A DNA stretch of 17,792 nt, taken from contig CAZHPS010000088.1 of assembly GCA_964534335.1 (NCBI GenBank), forward strand, positions 1 to 17,792, given 5' to 3'. The notes under the pieces were generated by a model. That model worked only from the letters and a program-made list of their open reading frames with translations, made no database searches and had not been told where the DNA came from. The position numbers were made by a program, and so were the translations under genes. Positions 1 to 7,073 of this stretch are shown one piece after another. This DNA comes from JAABRU01 sp964534335 (GTDB lineage Bacteria; Desulfobacterota; Desulfobacteria; Desulfobacterales; Desulfococcaceae). Numbering within the stretch: position 1 is the first letter of the stretch; each line of letters begins with the position of its first letter.

Positions 1-3000
1 TGGCATGATCCGGCTGCAAAGACAGGGTTTTGTCACAGCATTCCACTGCCTCATCAAGTTTTCCCATTAAATGCAGCACCGTTGCCATATTATAATACGC
101 GTCTGCAAAATCCGGTCTGCATTCCACTGCTTTCTGATACGCGGCAAGCGCGTCAGGGTATTTTCCCTGTGCCTGATATGCCAGTCCGATATGATTGTGC
201 GCTTCAGGCCAGGCCGGTTTCAGTTCCAGTGCTTTGTGATAACAGGACAGGGCTTTGTCATATTCGCCCTGATCCTGAAATGCGTTGCCCATATTGTTAT
301 GGGCCTCGGCAAAATTCGGACGCAGGGAAAGGGCTTTTTCATAACAGGAATGGGCTTCAGCAAATCTGGCCTGTGCCTGCAGAACCAATCCCAAATTGCT
401 GAAATATCCTGCATCTTTGTCATGGATGCGAATGGCATTCCGAATCAGGTTTTCCGCTTCCTCATATTTGCCTGTCTGATACGCGATCACTCCGAGCAGA
501 TGAAGTGTCTGAGAATGCTGCGGATCTTTTTTCAGAATGTTTCTGTACAACGCCTCTGCCTGTGTCAATTCCCCTTTCTGATGAAACGCCAGTGCGCTTT
601 TCAGTTCCTCCTGCACATCAGGCAGTTTTTTTTTTGAATTTAAAACAGTGACCTTATCTTCCTCCACACGCATCCGGCAGGGTTTTTCTCCGGACAGCCA
701 GAGTTCGTGCATTTTTTCATAGGCTCTTTCCAAATCCCTCACAAATCTGGGCGTATCAAACAGGGGTTTGGTAACACGGTTTTCCACGATTTTCTGCCTG
801 ATGCGGCTGAGTTCATCAGGATTGCACGCCAGCCGCACAGCAAGCGACTCGTATTCTTCCAGACTGTGGGTAATCAACTCAGGCAGTTCTATTGCAGTCA
901 GAATACTTGACGATACACGCGAAGCAAAATGCCTGCCCTGCAATGTGAGAACAGGAACCCCGGCCCAGAGCGCATCAATGGTGGTGGTATGGCCGTTGAC
1001 AATGCGGGTATCAAGAACCAGATCAGCCAGTTGCATACGTTTCAGATGTTCATTTTTGAGAAAAACAAGCTCAGCAAAAATGATCCTGTCCCGGCTGATT
1101 CCCCTTTTTTCTGCTTCCATCCTTATGTTTTTTTCCACTGTTTCATTGCGCTGCCGCAGCCACAGCACACTGTCCGGAATCTGATGAAGAATCCGCATCC
1201 ATACATCAAACATCACGGGTTCAATTTTGTATGTCATGTTGAAGGAGCAGAACACAAAACCCTTTTCCGGCAGTCCGAAATCAGCACGTTTGCATTCTTT
1301 TTCCGAAATTGGCTGATGATCATCACTGATCAGATAACAATGGGGCATATACACAGGATTTTCCCTGTAAAAATCAAGATGTTCCTCCGGAGTGACAATG
1401 CGATCTGTGAGAATATAATCAAAAAAATCCGCTCCTGCTGCTCCGGGAAATCCCAGCCATGTCACCTGCACAGGTGCAGGCCGAATCGCACAGATTTCCA
1501 GACGGCTGCCGGATGTATATCCTTTGAGATCCACAAGAATATCAACTCCATCTGCATAAATCATCTTTGCGGCATCTGCATGACTGAGATGTTGGATGTC
1601 CACAAATTTGTCGCAGTCCTGTTCAATTTTTCTGCGGTAAATGCTCTGATCATCTCTTCCATAGGAATAGCAGAACACCCGGAACCTTTCCCGGTTATGG
1701 AGACCGAACATGCTGAGAATCAGATGCGCGACCGGATGATTGCAGAAATCATTGGAAACATAGCCAATGATAAGTTTGTCTTTGGCTGTTCTGGGGAAAT
1801 CAAAGGAAATCTGCTTTCGGATATTTCCTGTCAAATCTGAAAGATAGTCACTCCATGCTTTGGCAACCTGATAATTGCGTTCTGCATCCTCATGCCGGGT
1901 GATGTTTCCAAACGGCGGCTCCGCAGGGATACGTCCGCCAGCAAGCGATTCTTTTGTGAACCTGTCCAAACGGGCAGACATTTCCGCCAAAACAGGCCAG
2001 TCACACAGAAGCTGCAACTGATGCACAAGGCTGGCACATGCCAGGTCATAATCCGGTTTCATTTCCAGAGATTTGCGGTAGTTGACAACAGCCTGTTCCA
2101 GATTTTCCTTTTCCTTGTATGCAACTGCCAGATTGTAATATTCTTCAGCATTTCCCGGATTCCTCTGCAGAGATTCCTCATAAAGGGAAACTGTTTTTTT
2201 ATAGCAGGAATCTGCTTCACGGGATCTGCCCTGTGCGTGCAGGACAAGTCCCAGATTGCTGAAATATACAGGATTTGTCTTATGAATACGAATCGCCATG
2301 CGGATGAGTTTTTCCGCAGTGTCATATTTGCCCAGCCGGTAGGCAATCAGACCGAGAAGATGAAGGGATTCAGAATGTTTGGGATTTTTTTTCAGAATGG
2401 ATCTGTATATGGCCTCTGCCTGTGCCAAATCCCCTTTGTGATGAAAATCCAAAGCGATTTTCAGTTGAGCATTTTCATCATCCGGAAATGTTTCCACCTG
2501 CTTTTCTGCGGAAAAGGAAACATGAATCACGTCTTCAGCGACCTCCATCCGGCAGGGTTTTTCCCCGGACAGCCAGAGTTGGTGCATTTTTTCATAAGCC
2601 TTTTCCAAATCCTTCACAAATCCGGGCGTGTCAAACAGGGATTTGTCCGCACGGTTTTGTGCAATCTTCTCCCGAATATTTGTCAGTTCTTCGGAATTGT
2701 GTGCCAGACGCACGGCAAAGGATTCATATTCTTCCAGATTTTTGGTAATCAGTTCCGGCAGATCCATTGCTGTCAGAATGCTCGAAGATACGCGGGAGGC
2801 AAAATGTCTGCCCTGCAATGCAATGACCGGAACCCCGGCCCAGAGTGCATCGCTGGTCGTGGTATGGCCGTTGACAATGCGGGTATCCAGCGCGAGATTC
2901 GCGAGTTTCATGCGTTTGAGATGTTCATTCTTCAAAAAAGGCTGTGCAAAGAGAATTCTGCGCGCGCTGATACCTCTTTTTTTTGCCTCATTTTTCAGAT

Positions 3001-4729
3001 TATTATCAACTGTTTCATTGCGGTGCAGCAGCCACAGCACACTGTCCGGAACCTGATGCAGAATCCGCATCCACACATCAAACATCTGGGGATCAATCTT
3101 GTAGGAAATATTAAAGGAGCAGAAAACAAAACTCTTTTCCGGCAGCCCGAAATCGCTGCGTTTCCAGTCTCTTTCCGAAACCGGCTGCTGATGATCATTG
3201 ATCTGGTAGCAATTAGGCATAAATACAGGGTTTTCCGTATAATACGGAATATGCTCCTCCGGCGTGACCATATGATCCGTAATCATATAATCAAAAAAAT
3301 CCGCTCCGGTTGTGCCGGGAAATCCCAGATATGTCAATTGGATGGGCGCAGGCCGCAGCGCGCAGATTTCCAGCCGGTTGTCTGTGGTATGGCCTTTGAG
3401 ATCCACCAGAATATCCACATTATCATTGTAAATGGCTTTTGCAGCATCTGCATGACTGAAATCCCGAATGTCTGTGAATTTATCACAGTCCTGTTCAATC
3501 TTTTTGCGGTAAAAACTCTGATCATCCTTTCCATAGGAATAGCAGAAAACCCGGAATTTTTCCCGGTTGTGAAGCCCGAACAGACTCAGCATCAGATGCG
3601 CTGTGGGATGATTGTAATAATCATTGGAAAGATAGCCGATGGTCAGTTTATCTTTGGATTTGCGTTCAAAGCGGAAATGCAGATTTTTTTTCATATGCTG
3701 CACAGACGCAGCAATATGGTGGCTCCAGGATACGGCCAATCGCTGATTCAAAGCAACATCATCATGCCGGGTGATGTTTTCAAACGGGGTTTCAGACGGT
3801 CTGATGCCCTTTGCAAGCGATTCTTTTGTGAAACTGTCCAGTCTGGCTGCCATTTCCGGCAAATCCTGCCATTGGCACAGATGCTGCCACTGATGCACCA
3901 GACTGGAACATGCCTTGTCATAATCCGGTTTCAGATCAAGGGCTTTGCAGTAATGGACAACTGCCTGATCCAAATCGCCTTTTTCCTTGTATGCAAATCC
4001 CAGATTGTAATATGCCTGTGCATAATTGGAATTCAGTTTCAGTGCTTCCAGATAACACGCGATGGATCTGTCAAGTTCTCCTTTTTCTTTCAGTATATTG
4101 CCCATATTGTTATGTGCTTCCGGAGACTTGGGACGCAGTTTCAGCACCTGCTGATAGCATTCCAATGCCCTGTCTGTCTGTCCCAAATCCTTGAGCGCAT
4201 TCCCCATATTGTTATGGGCATCTGCATACTCCGGCTGTATGGCAATGGTTTTCTGGTAATATTCTATTGCCTTTTCCGGGTTTCCCTGTGACAGCCAGAT
4301 ATTGCCTGTATGAAAAATGGCTTCTGCATGATCCGGTTTGATTTCGAATGCCTTGTCATAGCAGACACGCGCATCTTCATACCGGTTCCTGCTTTGATGC
4401 ACAATGCCCAGATTGGTATGAAAAATCGGATTGTCCGGAAGAATGCCAATGGCTTTGCTGATCAAATCCACTGCTTTTTCATATTTGCCGGACTGATACG
4501 CAGTCAGTCCCAGCAGATGAAGGGCATCCCCATGATGGGGATACCGTTCAATGATTTTTTCATATATCTGCGCGGCTTCGCTCAGTTTGCCTGAACGGTG
4601 GAGATCAATGGCTTTGTTCAGACGGTTCTGCACACCGGCCATGATATTGGTCACAGTAGCCGGTTTTCTGACCGGGCTTTTGCCTGTTTTCTGTTTTTTC
4701 TTCTTTGACTTGCTTTTGATATTGCTCAT
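1..4729 (-). CDS. Giant multi-unit TPR/O-GlcNAc transferase (SPINDLY-type), 3' end beyond window
   Basis: Open from ATG at 4729 to the left edge: 1576 codons, no stop. Residues 1-22 are Lys-rich. Unit A: about 7 TPRs (about 30-280), then a catalytic domain (about 352-730) with SNDYYNH (H374), FNISYKIDP (K544) and NGHTTTSDALW (620-630). Unit B: about 4 TPRs (about 755-890, one with a longer helix), catalytic domain about 974-1350 with SNDFCNH (H998), FNMTYKIEP (K1168) and NGHTTTIDALW (1245-1255). From about 1369 a third TPR array (6 repeats visible) begins. By family knowledge, these domains move GlcNAc or another sugar from a UDP/NDP donor to Ser/Thr of proteins selected by the TPR groove; the His and Lys correspond to human OGT H498 and K842. 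No signal peptide, so probably cytoplasmic. The start is preceded by a weak GGA about 10 nt upstream. The frame was checked at several motifs from 88 to 3628, so no net frameshift. Donor and substrate are unknown. Confidence 0.93.
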   Translation of the reverse strand, partial: MSNIKSKSKKKKQKTGKSPVRKPATVTNIMAGVQNRLNKAIDLHRSGKLSEAAQIYEKIIERYPHHGDALHLLGLTAYQSGKYEKAVDLISKAIGILPDNPIFHTNLGIVHQSRNRYEDARVCYDKAFEIKPDHAEAIFHTGNIWLSQGNPEKAIEYYQKTIAIQPEYADAHNNMGNALKDLGQTDRALECYQQVLKLRPKSPEAHNNMGNILKEKGELDRSIACYLEALKLNSNYAQAYYNLGFAYKEKGDLDQAVVHYCKALDLKPDYDKACSSLVHQWQHLCQWQDLPEMAARLDSFTKESLAKGIRPSETPFENITRHDDVALNQRLAVSWSHHIAASVQHMKKNLHFRFERKSKDKLTIGYLSNDYYNHPTAHLMLSLFGLHNREKFRVFCYSYGKDDQSFYRKKIEQDCDKFTDIRDFSHADAAKAIYNDNVDILVDLKGHTTDNRLEICALRPAPIQLTYLGFPGTTGADFFDYMITDHMVTPEEHIPYYTENPVFMPNCYQINDHQQPVSERDWKRSDFGLPEKSFVFCSFNISYKIDPQMFDVWMRILHQVPDSVLWLLHRNETVDNNLKNEAKKRGISARRILFAQPFLKNEHLKRMKLANLALDTRIVNGHTTTSDALWAGVPVIALQGRHFASRVSSSILTAMDLPELITKNLEEYESFAVRLAHNSEELTNIREKIAQNRADKSLFDTPGFVKDLEKAYEKMHQLWLSGEKPCRMEVAEDVIHVSFSAEKQVETFPDDENAQLKIALDFHHKGDLAQAEAIYRSILKKNPKHSESLHLLGLIAYRLGKYDTAEKLIRMAIRIHKTNPVYFSNLGLVLHAQGRSREADSCYKKTVSLYEESLQRNPGNAEEYYNLAVAYKEKENLEQAVVNYRKSLEMKPDYDLACASLVHQLQLLCDWPVLAEMSARLDRFTKESLAGGRIPAEPPFGNITRHEDAERNYQVAKAWSDYLSDLTGNIRKQISFDFPRTAKDKLIIGYVSNDFCNHPVAHLILSMFGLHNRERFRVFCYSYGRDDQSIYRRKIEQDCDKFVDIQHLSHADAAKMIYADGVDILVDLKGYTSGSRLEICAIRPAPVQVTWLGFPGAAGADFFDYILTDRIVTPEEHLDFYRENPVYMPHCYLISDDHQPISEKECKRADFGLPEKGFVFCSFNMTYKIEPVMFDVWMRILHQIPDSVLWLRQRNETVEKNIRMEAEKRGISRDRIIFAELVFLKNEHLKRMQLADLVLDTRIVNGHTTTIDALWAGVPVLTLQGRHFASRVSSSILTAIELPELITHSLEEYESLAVRLACNPDELSRIRQKIVENRVTKPLFDTPRFVRDLERAYEKMHELWLSGEKPCRMRVEEDKVTVLNSKKKLPDVQEELKSALAFHQKGELTQAEALYRNILKKDPQHSQTLHLLGVIAYQTGKYEEAENLIRNAIRIHDKDAGYFSNLGLVLQAQARFAEAHSCYEKALSLRPNFAEAHNNMGNAFQDQGEYDKALSCYHKALELKPAWPEAHNHIGLAYQAQGKYPDALAAYQKAVECRPDFADAYYNMATVLHLMGKLDEAVECCDKTLSLQPDHA

Positions 4730-4799
4730 GGTATATGTCCATTCTTTGATAAGGTATGGTTTGTTCTATACATGGTTCAGACAGTTACGCATTCTCATT

Positions 4800-5066
4800 T
4801 CAGATTTTGTAAATATCTCTGCGATGCCCTATTTTGTGAACCCTTATCATCCTTTTTTTATGGTCAATTTCATAAATTATCCGCCAATCTCCGACTCTGA
4901 GCTTGTATAAACCTGAAAGATTTGACCTAAGAGGAATATGGCTGATTTCGTCAGCACGGGAAATCAGCCATTTCAGTTTGTCAAATATCCTCTGGATTAT
5001 GTTTTTGTCAAGATATTCAATTGATTCAAGCCCATGAGGACTGAATTCAAGTTTATATTCTACCAT
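4800..5066 (-). CDS. RelE/ParE-family type II toxin
   Basis: 88-aa protein with the compact RelE/ParE layout: an N-terminal strand (VEYKLEFS), two helices (about 15-40), then the conserved strand run GLYKLRVGDWRIIYEID and a C-terminal VHKIGHRRDIYK. The Arg residues in YKLRVGDWR and GHRRDIY lie where the family has its conserved basic catalytic or binding residues. RelE members cut mRNA in the ribosome A site and ParE members poison gyrase; this sequence looks closer to the RelE side, but that is judgement by eye. The ATG overlaps the end of the upstream antitoxin by 7 bp (ATGGTAG), typical translational coupling. The stop lies 70 bp before the start of the giant OGT gene, so read-through of transcription into that gene is possible. 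Confidence 0.85.
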   Translation of the reverse strand: MVEYKLEFSPHGLESIEYLDKNIIQRIFDKLKWLISRADEISHIPLRSNLSGLYKLRVGDWRIIYEIDHKKRMIRVHKIGHRRDIYKI

Positions 5067-5269
5067 TCAACCCCCAGCCTTTTTGCAGCTTCTTCAGCAG
5101 ATATGCCTGTTTTGGAAACAAGGGACTGGTGCAGTTCCTTTTCAATTTCCGGGCGAAGTTCAAGACCGTAATCAGGGTCAGCAACCTCATAAATTGTGCT
5201 GATGATAAAATTTCGCAGTTCGCTCAGTGTCATATCAGAAATCTTTTTTTCTGTGATGATGTTTTCCAT
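5060..5269 (-). CDS. Antitoxin of the RelE-type module
   Basis: 69 aa, acidic, no membrane segment. The pattern MTLSELRNFI near the N-terminus, a central LRPEIEKELHQSL helix and a C-terminal GISAEEAAKRLGVEW match the small uncharacterised antitoxins that commonly sit directly upstream of RelE-type toxins. It should bind and neutralise the toxin and probably represses the operon; no DNA-binding fold can be assigned from the sequence alone. An AGGAGA ribosome-binding site at 5277-5282 lies 7 nt before the ATG at 5269. The last codons overlap the toxin start by 7 bp. Function is inferred mainly from context. Confidence 0.75.
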   Translation of the reverse strand: MENIITEKKISDMTLSELRNFIISTIYEVADPDYGLELRPEIEKELHQSLVSKTGISAEEAAKRLGVEW

Positions 5270-5456
5270 AATCTTATCTCCTGTTTTGACATAACTTCCC
5301 TCAAAAGAGGGGAAAAATTTTTACCTGAAAATTTATGAAACTTTATCTGTCAAATATGGGAATATCAACTCCTGACAATATTTTCACCCCGAATTCATAC
5401 GCATATACCATTACTTGAAACATTTGCAGAGGTTCAGATCTGAATTCCGCACAGAA

Positions 5457-5498
5457 AAACTCTGTGTGACTCTGAGGAAACTCTGTGTGACTCTGCGG
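5457..5498. repeat. Two tandem copies of a 21-bp repeat
   Basis: 5457-5477 and 5478-5498 are head-to-tail copies (AAACTCTGTGTGACTCTGAGG) differing at one base (A/C at position 19). They lie in the 262-bp space between the antitoxin start (5269) and the glycosyltransferase-like fragment (5532). That space otherwise shows only a 12-bp palindrome TTCAGATCTGAA at 5433-5444. No coding potential was seen. Confidence 0.8.
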
Positions 5499-5531
5499 TT
5501 AAAATCTGCCCGGCAGAAATATAAAAATGTT

Positions 5532-5879
5532 TTAAGTATCGGTATAGGTTGACCATCGAACAGTATTGATGTCACGGGTTGTTATGAAATAATCTGCGTG
5601 CATGAATAAAATCCGTTCATCAGAAATATCCTTGCAATAAAAGACAATATCCGGTTTTTCAGGATAACTGTCAACCACAGATTTCAGAGTATTCAACTGA
5701 TTTTCCAATTCAGGATTCTGTTTGACATAAATCAGGAGTGCCACTTCATCCTGTTTCGTAAATTTTGTGCAGAAAGACTTCAAAACTTTTTGCCAGATTG
5801 AAAAAGGATTCCCAAAATCAGGAATGAACAGATATACAGTCTTCCCTGTTTTGACTCCAAAATCAACCGGCTGCTGTTC
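5532..5879 (-). pseudogene. C-terminal remnant, possibly of a glycosyltransferase
   Basis: The minus-strand frame is open from a TGA at 5934-5936 (inside the adjoining palindromic element) down to the stop at 5532, but the gene-like part starts only at the element edge (5879). It reads about 115 residues including GKTVYLFIPDFGNP, a charged helix, KPDIVFYCKDISD and a final HADYFITTRDINTVRWSTY. The alternating strand-helix pattern and the D-Y-F-I-T-T-R ending resemble the C-terminal half of GT-B glycosyltransferases; this is a weak, by-eye assignment. No plausible ATG or RBS exists, and the sequence upstream of the element belongs to a TA cassette, so the N-terminal half is missing. I read it as a severed gene end. 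If it were a glycosyltransferase, it would fit a protein-glycosylation neighbourhood. Confidence 0.5.
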
Positions 5880-5946
5880 AGAGGGTGTTTGAAAATTCTG
5901 CCCCCCCCCTTGATTATAAAGGCAGGGGATTTTTCAAACACCCTCT
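5880..5946. mobile_element. 67-bp MITE-like palindromic element
   Basis: Perfect 16-bp terminal inverted repeats AGAGGGTGTTTGAAAA (5880-5895) and its complement (5931-5946) enclose a 35-bp core that contains a run of nine C (5901-5909). The similarity of the arms continues inward (TTCTGCCCC against ATCCCCTGCC). No transposase is encoded. No convincing target-site duplication was found. It separates the fragment at 5532-5879 from the TA cassette to its right, and supplies the TAG stop of the small ORF at 5945-6121. MITE identity is inferred from structure. Confidence 0.65.
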
Positions 5947-6121
5947 AAGGGGACAGCTTTACCTTCCGTAATACAACATTATATCTCAATTTTACAGATT
6001 TTGCTATTTTTTCAATTTTTTCAATATATTCTTTAGCTGATAGCCCTTCATCCTCCTGACGGCACAGTTCTTTCCATTCCCTCACTTCCAAAAGTGATTT
6101 GTTCTCATTGTAATTATTCAT
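5945..6121 (-). CDS. Small ORF coupled to the PIN gene, unknown function
   Basis: 58 codons from ATG at 6121 to TAG at 5945-5947. The start overlaps the stop of the PIN-domain gene (ATGAATAA, 8 bp), a sign of translational coupling. The product is highly charged and helical (VREWKELCRQEDEGLSAKEY, then an IEKIEKIAK-type coiled stretch) and ends LRYNVVLRKVKLSP. No family is recognised. The stop codon straddles the edge of the palindromic element, so the original reading frame may have been longer and been cut by the element. It could be a third component of the TA cassette or a truncated unrelated protein. Confidence 0.45.
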   Translation of the reverse strand: MNNYNENKSLLEVREWKELCRQEDEGLSAKEYIEKIEKIAKSVKLRYNVVLRKVKLSP

Positions 6122-6587
6122 CTGATACCTCCATCGGTGTCATTAATGCCAATCTTTTGGTATAACCTTCCTTCAGATTCACCCCGTTGATTTTCTCCAT
6201 CCTTTTTAAATTTGCCAAATGCTTCAAATTCCAACTAATCAACGCATCCATTTCATGAACGGAAGCAACAGCGGCATGTTTGGAATCCTCTGCCGCTTTT
6301 TCCGGCAAAACTCCTTCCAGAAGATATTTCGCAGCCAATTGTATAATTTCATCATTCAAATCCAATTCTTTCGGCTGATATCTTGAAATCAGTTTGGATA
6401 ACAGCATTCTTTTTTCATCAGATGCTTTTGCAAACTCTCTGAATACTATATTCGATATGAAAATTTCATATTCACCATGCTCAACTCGTTCAAAAAAACG
6501 CAGAGTTATTTCTTTCTTTTCCGGTGAATCATCTGCAAAATAAAAATTCCATACAGAGGTTTCCAAATATAATTTAAGTTTTTTCAT
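6114..6587 (-). CDS. PIN-domain protein, probable ribonuclease toxin
   Basis: 157 aa. The N-terminus KLYLETSVWNFYFADD is the form seen in one group of PIN proteins where Glu-Thr-Ser replaces the usual Asp-Thr-Asn. A second acidic region is EFAKASDEK (after NIVFRE), and the C-terminal part has AAEDSKHAAVASVHEMDALISWNLKHL, which carries the third and fourth acidic positions of the PIN fold (AxDxxHxA and DxLxSWN). PIN proteins are Mg-dependent RNases and are often toxins. A GGAG lies 9 nt before the ATG at 6587. The gene starts 34 bp after a YefM-type antitoxin gene and overlaps the small ORF downstream, so three genes probably form one operon. Toxicity and RNA target are not shown by the sequence. 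Confidence 0.8.
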   Translation of the reverse strand: MKKLKLYLETSVWNFYFADDSPEKKEITLRFFERVEHGEYEIFISNIVFREFAKASDEKRMLLSKLISRYQPKELDLNDEIIQLAAKYLLEGVLPEKAAEDSKHAAVASVHEMDALISWNLKHLANLKRMEKINGVNLKEGYTKRLALMTPMEVSDE

Positions 6588-6621
6588 AATTCAATACTCC
6601 GGCAATTTTTCCCTGTTTAGC

Positions 6622-6831
6622 TTACTGTATTGATTTGCGAAGATGCTCCGCATTTACGGGATTGGATAACAGATACAGAGTTTCCTGCCATGAATTAAAT
6701 TCATCCAATGACATCAAAACAGCTTTTTTACCTTTATTATTCAGTAAAATAGCTGGTTTTGCATCTGCAGCAATCTGTTCTGTCAGCTTATCCAAATTTT
6801 TGGATGCATCAACCGTCTGAACAGCATTCAT
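6622..6831 (-). CDS. Phd/YefM-family antitoxin, shortened at the C-terminus
   Basis: 69 aa with the YefM pattern: N-terminal VDASKNLDKLTEQIAADAKP, then PAILLNNKGKKAVLMSLDEF and WQETLYLLSNPVNAEHLRKSI. The N-terminal half forms the DNA-binding dimer in this family; the C-terminal tail wraps the toxin. Family members are usually about 80-90 aa. Here TAA follows SIQ, but the same frame continues after it as AKQGKIAGVLN, which resembles the usual YefM tail, so the stop may be a recent nonsense change. The neighbour is a PIN protein, not the YoeB toxin that normally pairs with YefM. The ATG (6829-6831) abuts a MITE-like element whose end supplies the first base of the start codon and a GGAA 8 nt upstream. 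Confidence 0.8.
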   Translation of the reverse strand: MNAVQTVDASKNLDKLTEQIAADAKPAILLNNKGKKAVLMSLDEFNSWQETLYLLSNPVNAEHLRKSIQ

Positions 6832-6946
6832 AAGTAAGGTTCCATATATTTTATGTGATAAAGATTTCAGAAAACCATACTGTTCAAAGGAATCCGTTCC
6901 GGGGAATCCATTCTTTTATACCACAAAATATATGGAACCCTACTTA
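6831..6946. mobile_element. 116-bp MITE-like element with TTCA target duplication
   Basis: Terminal inverted repeats of at least 22 bp: TAAGTAAGGTTCCATATATT at the left (from 6831) and the complement of TAAGTAGGGTTCCATATATT at the right (to 6946), one mismatch, with weaker similarity continuing inward to about 34 bp. TTCA directly flanks both ends (6827-6830 and 6947-6950), consistent with a 4-bp target-site duplication. It is too short to encode a transposase and is probably moved in trans. It lies exactly at the antitoxin start, so transcription of the TA cassette must start in it or read through it. Confidence 0.75.
6832..6846 (-). promoter_or_regulatory. Ribosome-binding site of the YefM-type gene inside the MITE end
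   Basis: On the minus strand the element end reads ATGGAACCTTACTT directly before the ATG. GGAA with 8 nt spacing is the only Shine-Dalgarno-like sequence available. It is part of the terminal inverted repeat, so insertion replaced the native leader of the gene. The match is modest. Confidence 0.35.
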
Positions 6947-6992
6947 TTCAGCTCCTTTGGAAATTACGCACAGTTGCCAAAAAAATCTCCTC

Positions 6993-7025
6993 AAACTCTA
7001 AGGGCTTTAAAAACGCTTAGAGTTT
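6993..7025 (-). terminator. Possible terminator of the four-unit OGT gene
   Basis: AAACTCTAAG (6993-7002) and CTTAGAGTTT (7016-7025) form a perfect 10-bp stem with a 13-nt loop, 49 bp past the stop codon of the 2923-aa gene. On the minus strand the stem is followed by GAGGAGA and then seven T, so the T-run is slightly displaced from a textbook Rho-independent terminator. The stretch 6951-7073 has no gene. Confidence 0.45.
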
Positions 7026-7073
7026 CATATGAAAACTTTTTTCTTATAATTATACAACCGTTCCTGCCGCAAA

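Noticed and set aside
1892..4291. 799-codon open frame on the plus strand
   Set aside because: It lies antisense to the giant OGT gene; its product is Ile/Phe/Cys/His-rich with no domain, and the minus-strand frame is clearly TPR/OGT. It is a by-product of codon bias in repetitive coding sequence. The same holds for plus-strand frames of 303, 327 and 362 codons.
5505..5517. Hairpin TCTGC-CCG-GCAGA next to a T-run as a terminator
   Set aside because: The stem is only 5 bp with a 3-nt loop and it follows a gene fragment; too weak to call.
5880..5946. Target-site duplication for the 67-bp palindromic element
   Set aside because: Flanks (TGTTC on the left, AAGGG on the right) do not match in direct orientation, so no duplication is claimed.
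5945..6587. PIN gene and small ORF as one frameshifted gene
   Set aside because: The PIN protein already has a complete-length fold and the small ORF has its own ATG in the usual ATGA-type overlap, so coupling explains the arrangement better.
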